Below are positions 61,844 through 64,000 of a stretch of DNA of 64,000 bases, piece by piece (positions within the stretch are counted from its first letter, which is position 1; the number at the start of each line of letters is the position of its first letter). The stretch covers positions 62,001 through 126,000 of the forward strand of contig CANQOK010000002.1 of assembly GCA_947625465.1 (NCBI GenBank), read 5' to 3'. The position numbers were made by a program, and so were the translations under genes. Source of the DNA: an uncultured Lachnospiraceae bacterium (GTDB taxonomy: Bacteria; Bacillota; Clostridia; Lachnospirales; Lachnospiraceae). The notes beneath the pieces are model-generated. The model was not told where the DNA came from, did no database searches, and saw only the letters and a list, made by a program, of their open reading frames with translations.

Positions 61844-62065
61844 CTACTCTACCGTTATCATTTCCGCGTCCGCTTTCCGAAGCGATAATTCATACCCACG
61901 CACCGTAACCTCGATCGGATCGCCCAGCGGGGCAACCTTACGCACATAGATCTCTGTGCCTTTCGTAATGCCCATATCCATGATCCTTCGTTTTACAGCG
62001 CCTTCGCCTGTAATTTTTGCGACGCGGACGGTTTTGCCGCATGGCGTTTCTTTTAAAGTTCCCAT
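61844..62065 (-). CDS. feoA: Ferrous iron transport protein A, second copy
   Basis: A 73-residue SH3-like protein (KETPCGKTVRVAKITGEG, RRIMDMGITKGTEIYVRK, GDPIEVTVRGYELSLRK) that is thought to regulate or stabilise FeoB. It is immediately upstream of feoB (15 bp) and downstream of the first feoA (24 bp). Confidence 0.93.
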   Translation of the reverse strand: MGTLKETPCGKTVRVAKITGEGAVKRRIMDMGITKGTEIYVRKVAPLGDPIEVTVRGYELSLRKADAEMITVE

Positions 62066-62089
62066 AGCCGTTTCCTTTCCGATCCCAGG

Positions 62090-62299
62090 TTATACCATTA
62101 TTTTGTTTGCCATTTCCTTTGAGATGGCAATTCGGGATTCCTTAATGTTCACGATCACATTCCCGTTCATAACCGACACCATTTTTACAATCGAGCCGTT
62201 TACGAATCCGAGTGACTCCAGATATCTGCGAACATCCTCCTTGCCTCCCACTTTTTTGATACTGCTTTCTTCGCCGTTTTTCATCATGGTTAAAGGCAT
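62090..62299 (-). CDS. feoA: Ferrous iron transport protein A, first copy
   Basis: A 69-residue FeoA-type SH3 protein (IKKVGGKEDVRRYLESLGFV, NGSIVKMVSVMNGNVIVN, ESRIAISKEMANKIMV). It is first in the operon, with an excellent site (AAAAGGAGGG) and an iron box over its promoter. Two divergent FeoA proteins may form a heteromeric partner of FeoB. Confidence 0.92.
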   Translation of the reverse strand: MPLTMMKNGEESSIKKVGGKEDVRRYLESLGFVNGSIVKMVSVMNGNVIVNIKESRIAISKEMANKIMV

Positions 62300-62349
62300 T
62301 TTAATCCCTCCTTTTGTCTGAGAATCCTGCTTTATTTTTCCTTTCGCAT

Positions 62350-62367
62350 AGTTAGTATATGCTAACT
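62350..62367. promoter_or_regulatory. DtxR-type operator at the feo promoter
   Basis: AGTTAGTATATGCTAACT is an 18-bp near-palindrome (16 of 18 positions symmetric) covering the -10 box of the feo operon. Together with 62438-62455 it shares the pattern AGTTA-N8-TAACT. Metal-loaded repressor binding would block feo expression. Confidence 0.85.
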
Positions 62368-62382
62368 CTTAAAACTTGTCAA
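62354..62382 (-). promoter_or_regulatory. feo operon promoter
   Basis: TTGACA (62382-62377) and TATACT (62359-62354) with a 17-bp spacer on the minus strand, near-consensus. The operator overlies the -10. Confidence 0.85.
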
Positions 62383-62422
62383 GCCATATTTTAAAAAAAT
62401 TATCCGCAAAAATATTATTTTC

Positions 62423-62451
62423 TTGAAGAAAATGAGCAGTTATGGTATGAT
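62423..62451 (+). promoter_or_regulatory. Promoter of the DtxR-type gene
   Basis: TTGAAG and TATGAT with a 17-bp spacer, about 63 bases upstream of ATG 62515. Confidence 0.7.
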
Positions 62452-62455
62452 AACT
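62438..62455. promoter_or_regulatory. DtxR-type operator at the regulator's own promoter
   Basis: AGTTATGGTATGATAACT has the same half-sites and spacing as the feo operator (AGTTA-N8-TAACT), with GC/GC extending it to GCAGTTAT/ATAACTGC. It overlaps the -10 box of the divergent regulator gene, pointing to autoregulation. Confidence 0.8.
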
Positions 62456-62514
62456 GCATAGAGATAACTTACAGGAATCGGAATCGAATTGGATTATTAG
62501 AGAGGGTTTACGGC

Positions 62515-62886
62515 ATGAAAACACAGGAATCTCCGGAAGATTACTTAGAGGCGATCTATCTGATCATCAAGACCACCGGCGATGTGCGTTCCATCGACAT
62601 TGCCAACCATTTCGGCTATTCCAAAGCCAGCGTCAGCGTTGCCATGAAGAAGCTGCGGGAGCGCGGCTATATTACCATGGACCATTCCGGCAGGATCACG
62701 CTGACGAACAGCGGGCTGGAAACTGCCGCTAAAGTTTATGAACGGCATGAGGTTCTGACTCGGTTTTTGGTCGCGCTGCATGTAGACGAGAAAACGGCGG
62801 CCGCCGACGCCTGCCGCATGGAGCATATTTTATCGGAAGAGAGCTTTCAGGCGATCCGGAAATGGACAAATCGCCTGGAGAATTAA
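62515..62886 (+). CDS. DtxR/MntR-type metal-dependent regulator
   Basis: A 123-residue protein: winged-helix domain (SPEDYLEAIYLIIKTTGDVR, IDIANHFGYSKASVSVAMKKL, ITLTNSGLETA) and dimerisation/metal-binding helices (VYERHEVLTRFLVALHVDEK, ACRMEHILSEESFQAIRKW) with Glu, His, Cys and Met residues in place for Fe(II) or Mn(II). There is no C-terminal SH3 domain, as in MntR-size members. It is divergent from the feo operon with two matched operators in the 215-bp spacer, so it is probably the iron repressor of feoAAB. Confidence 0.93.
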   Translation: MKTQESPEDYLEAIYLIIKTTGDVRSIDIANHFGYSKASVSVAMKKLRERGYITMDHSGRITLTNSGLETAAKVYERHEVLTRFLVALHVDEKTAAADACRMEHILSEESFQAIRKWTNRLEN

Positions 62887-62888
62887 AA

Positions 62889-62936
62889 AAAACGACTGCA
62901 GATATCATTTTCTCCTGCAGCCGTTCTTTATTTTTA
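62889..62936. terminator. Bidirectional terminator
   Basis: The stem AACG-A-CTGCAG / CTGCAG-C-CGTT has eight A residues on the left and TTTATTTTT on the right. It ends the DtxR-type gene and, through the eight-T run on the minus strand, the converging gene at 62961. Confidence 0.85.
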
Positions 62937-62960
62937 AGTTAGCCTACACAAACTCTTCCG

Positions 62961-64000
62961 TTATTTTTGCAGATAAACACTGCGCGCCTCGCTGACCGTA
63001 TTGGCGCGTCCGCTGTCCATAATGGCGATCAGCGCTTCTGTTTTCGCCACATCCATAAACTCGTTTCCCATATAATTTCCATACCGGGACATCAGCTCTG
63101 CCCGCATATGTTTGACAATGTTTTCCTGCTCCGTCTTCTGTTTTCCGAGCTCCGCTTCCTGTCCGCGCAGCGCTTCGATCTTAGGCGTATACTGATCCTG
63201 GATCTCCTTTACGATCACCGGACGGCTGGTCGTTTCAAACTCTTCCAGCGCCGATTCCCGCTTTTTGACAACCTGCTGGATACTTTCTTCCAAAGCCGCG
63301 ATCTCCGCGTCAAAATTCCCCAGATTGTAGTGACTTTCGTCCGGATCCCTGCGAATGGCGTTCTTAATCTCCCGGATCCGCCTGTTATTCTGATCGATCG
63401 TATTCCGCTGTGCCCGCATTTCCGTCAGGATTCCGTTATTTTTCCCTCTGGTCCATTCCCAGACTGCCACATAGAGCGCGATCTCAAGGACTGCCAGTCC
63501 GACCCACAGCAGCGCCTTTCCCCAGGCGGGCCAGCCGGTAAGCCAGGTGATCAGCCAGGGAATCCCGATCAGACCGATCAGCCATATGATCAAAAACAGA
63601 CCTTTGGCGCGCAGTCCTTTCGGATAATACATCAGATAATACGCTTTACTGTTGCAGAAAGTAGGAATCCCTTTTTGCTTAAACAGCGAATTGATGCTTT
63701 CCCCAATCCGTTTATTTTCCTGGATCAGATCGCTGGTTTCCGAATTCATCCGGGCTTTCATCCCTTTGGTCTTTGCCTTTTCCCGGTTCCCCCGGATCGT
63801 GCGGAGTCTCGCCTGATCCTTCCCCAGCGCGTCGTCAAAGGTATTCGCCAGTTCGTCCCGCCGCTTTTTTAAAACTGCGGCGATCGTATCCTGCATCTTC
63901 TTTTCCATCGCGGCGGTTTCCCGTTCGGCTTTGGCGTGTTTCCCCGCCGCCTCCGCCGCTTCTTTGCTTCTGGTATCCAGCAGCACAAGGGCGTCCCGCA
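62961..64000 (-). CDS. Unknown coiled-coil membrane protein, 5' end off window
   Basis: The reading frame is open to the right edge and no start with a ribosome site is visible, so the N-terminus lies outside. At least 346 residues are present: a charged coiled-coil (EAAEAAGKHAKAERETAAME), a middle part FCNSKAYYLMYYPKGLRAKG, two membrane helices around WLIGLIGIPWLITWLTGW and WVGLAVLEIALYVAVW, and a second long coiled coil (about 130 residues). I recognise no family. The layout suggests a membrane-associated scaffold or signal transmitter. It converges on the DtxR-type gene. Confidence 0.8.
   Translation of the reverse strand, partial: RDALVLLDTRSKEAAEAAGKHAKAERETAAMEKKMQDTIAAVLKKRRDELANTFDDALGKDQARLRTIRGNREKAKTKGMKARMNSETSDLIQENKRIGESINSLFKQKGIPTFCNSKAYYLMYYPKGLRAKGLFLIIWLIGLIGIPWLITWLTGWPAWGKALLWVGLAVLEIALYVAVWEWTRGKNNGILTEMRAQRNTIDQNNRRIREIKNAIRRDPDESHYNLGNFDAEIAALEESIQQVVKKRESALEEFETTSRPVIVKEIQDQYTPKIEALRGQEAELGKQKTEQENIVKHMRAELMSRYGNYMGNEFMDVAKTEALIAIMDSGRANTVSEARSVYLQK

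Noticed and set aside
1-64000. CRISPR arrays, rRNA genes, intact insertion sequences or prophage
   Set aside because: No regularly spaced repeats, rRNA-like segments, transposase with inverted ends, or phage structural genes were found.

Overview
The window looks like the chromosome of a Gram-positive anaerobe of the class Clostridia, most probably a Lachnospiraceae-type gut commensal. Pointers are strong AGGAGG-type ribosome binding sites, TTGACA/TATAAT promoters, a glnA-ANTAR regulator-dapL operon, DapL-type lysine/diaminopimelate synthesis, a feoA-feoA-feoB-Cys-rich peptide operon beside a DtxR-type regulator, and a surface protein with an SPTTG sorting signal. This rests on gene content and family resemblance, not on a database search.

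Layout. 1-3411: a secreted LamG-LamG-GH97-type protein (cut by the left edge) divergent from an AraC regulator. 3422-6712: glnA, an ANTAR antiterminator and dapL in one operon, with an attenuator in the leader. 6750-10550: L,D-transpeptidase, RNase H, beta-CASP metallo-hydrolase and VanZ protein. 10721-17032: a fusion of a degenerate GDP-mannose pyrophosphorylase with a phosphomannose isomerase, a MarR regulator, a PIG-L deacetylase and a YfhO protein. 17110-20397: pgi, an unknown membrane protein, mtnN and a TSCPD protein. 20407-23810: racemase, polysaccharide ABC exporter and glycosyltransferase. 24005-24771: tRNA-Leu and a mazEF pair under a very large palindrome. 24781-38110: one run of ten closely packed genes on the minus strand (glycosyltransferase, GtrA, manC, gmd, rmd, phosphohexomutase, three giant membrane proteins and an M50 protease). 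38291-43951: further glycosyltransferase, GtrA, initiating sugar transferase, GH43 lipoprotein and aldolase genes. 44139-47379: dhuI-kduD-kdgA-kdgK for unsaturated uronate catabolism. 47544-54713: LCP ligase, murG, surface 5'-nucleotidase, a YugP-like pseudo-peptidase and a PAP2 phosphatase. 55011-59141: Rpn-type nuclease, HIT, rhomboid and DUF885 lipoprotein. 59232-62886: ferrous iron uptake with its regulator. 62961-64000: an unknown coiled-coil membrane protein cut by the right edge.

How the genes fit. Together they encode a complete route from glucose-6-phosphate to GDP-D-rhamnose (Pgi, phosphomannose isomerase, phosphohexomutase, ManC, Gmd, Rmd). They also supply an initiating polyprenyl-phosphate sugar transferase, GT2 and GT-C/YfhO-type glycosyltransferases, GtrA flippase-like proteins, an ABC exporter and an LCP ligase. 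The centre of the window is therefore a cell-surface polysaccharide region. The most interesting non-coding structures are the glnA leader, where a 10-bp hexaloop hairpin and a terminator exclude one another, the perfect 26-bp inverted repeat over the mazEF promoter and start, and twin 18-bp palindromes over the -10 boxes of the divergent feo and dtxR-like promoters.
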